This document shows, piece after piece, positions 33,011-33,177 of a DNA stretch of 33,177 nucleotides (positions are counted from its first letter, which is position 1; each line of letters begins with the position of its first letter). The translations under genes were made by a program, and so were the position numbers. Source of the DNA: Armatimonadota bacterium (GTDB lineage: Bacteria; Armatimonadota; UBA10988); NCBI GenBank assembly GCA_016235455.1, contig JACRKZ010000139.1:1-33177 (forward strand). Reading direction: 5' to 3'. Under the pieces are notes generated by a model. That model was not told where the DNA came from. It searched no databases and saw only the letters and a list, made by a program, of their open reading frames with translations.

Positions 33011-33177
33011 GCCGCCCGTGGTACCACCTTCGGCGTCAACTCCCATCGATCGTCGCCGCCAGCGTGTCTGGCTGGCCGTGGCCACGGTACTGCTCATCCT
33101 CGGCGGGCGGCCCTATGCCTGGCTGCCCGAGTCGCTCGAGGCGCTGGTGCCCGCGGTGCTGTTGCTGGTGGGCACGG
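33009..33177 (+). CDS. N-terminal fragment of a membrane protein (runs off the window)
   Basis: An open frame starting ATG 33009 (or GTG 33018) continues to the last base. It begins with a short polar N-terminus and RRRQR, then two hydrophobic stretches (VWLAVATVLLILGG, LEALVPAVLLLVGT), giving an inside-positive start followed by membrane segments. It could be a fourth member of the tandem family or an unrelated integral membrane protein; too little is visible to decide. There is no clear ribosome-binding site. Confidence 0.45.
   Translation, partial: MPPVVPPSASTPIDRRRQRVWLAVATVLLILGGRPYAWLPESLEALVPAVLLLVGT

Noticed and set aside
1..33177. CRISPR array, tRNA or rRNA genes
   Set aside because: No regularly spaced direct repeats, cloverleaf-like segments with a GTTCGA-type T-loop, or rRNA-like conserved stretches were seen on reading.

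Overview
The window is high-GC bacterial DNA, densely coded on both strands. Short ATGA-type overlaps are common, and some genes use GTG or TTG starts. No rRNA, tRNA, CRISPR array or obvious transcription factor was found. The mix suggests a free-living heterotroph from a Planctomycetota, Lentisphaerota, Armatimonadota or Hydrogenedentota-like lineage: a galactofuranose-type sugar importer, several secreted polysaccharide-active enzymes, URO-D-family methyltransferase-like and xylose-isomerase-like proteins, and the remnant of an H-X9-DG prepilin-like protein. This placement is inference from gene content, not from a marker phylogeny.

Region 1 (1-5384): the 3' part of an operon with ytfR (cut by the window edge), ytfT and yjfF, translationally coupled to an exported beta-propeller protein. 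A convergent hairpin separates it from a minus-strand URO-D-family gene. Region 2 (5385-12422): carbohydrate catabolism, with a decayed prepilin-like fragment, a GH2 beta-mannosidase-like enzyme, a GH5 glycosidase carrying an inserted domain, and a heparinase II/III-like lipoprotein. The last two are divergent, and the ribosome-binding site of the lipoprotein gene lies in one arm of a perfect inverted repeat. Region 3 (12423-17698): full-length putA, an FkbM methyltransferase, and a degenerate IS4-family element. That element sits inside a copy of a palindromic intergenic repeat whose other copy is at 8336-8404.

Region 4 (17699-20494): a large exported TIG / pectate-lyase-like beta-helix / LamG protein. 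Region 5 (20612-29965): a co-directional run of mutS2, pyrD, pyrF, an unknown small protein, a HAD phosphatase, a zinc-ribbon/cyclase-like/ATPase protein that has lost key cyclase residues, a sugar-isomerase-like TIM barrel and an acyl-CoA synthetase. Region 6 (29966-33177): a cluster of palindromes, then three tandem paralogous membrane proteins. Each has two membrane-segment plus PW-motif modules and a shared C-terminal motif (SLSPAxRLTG). A truncated membrane-protein gene runs off the window end.

How the genes may work together: regions 1-4 look like capture, depolymerisation and import of complex polysaccharides, with proline oxidation alongside. Region 5 is mostly housekeeping (pyrimidine synthesis, DNA or ribosome quality control). 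The candidates for something undescribed are the tandem membrane trio (30141-32972), the degenerate cyclase-ATPase (25640-27466) and the putative ribosome-binding-site hairpin or operator at 10030-10070.
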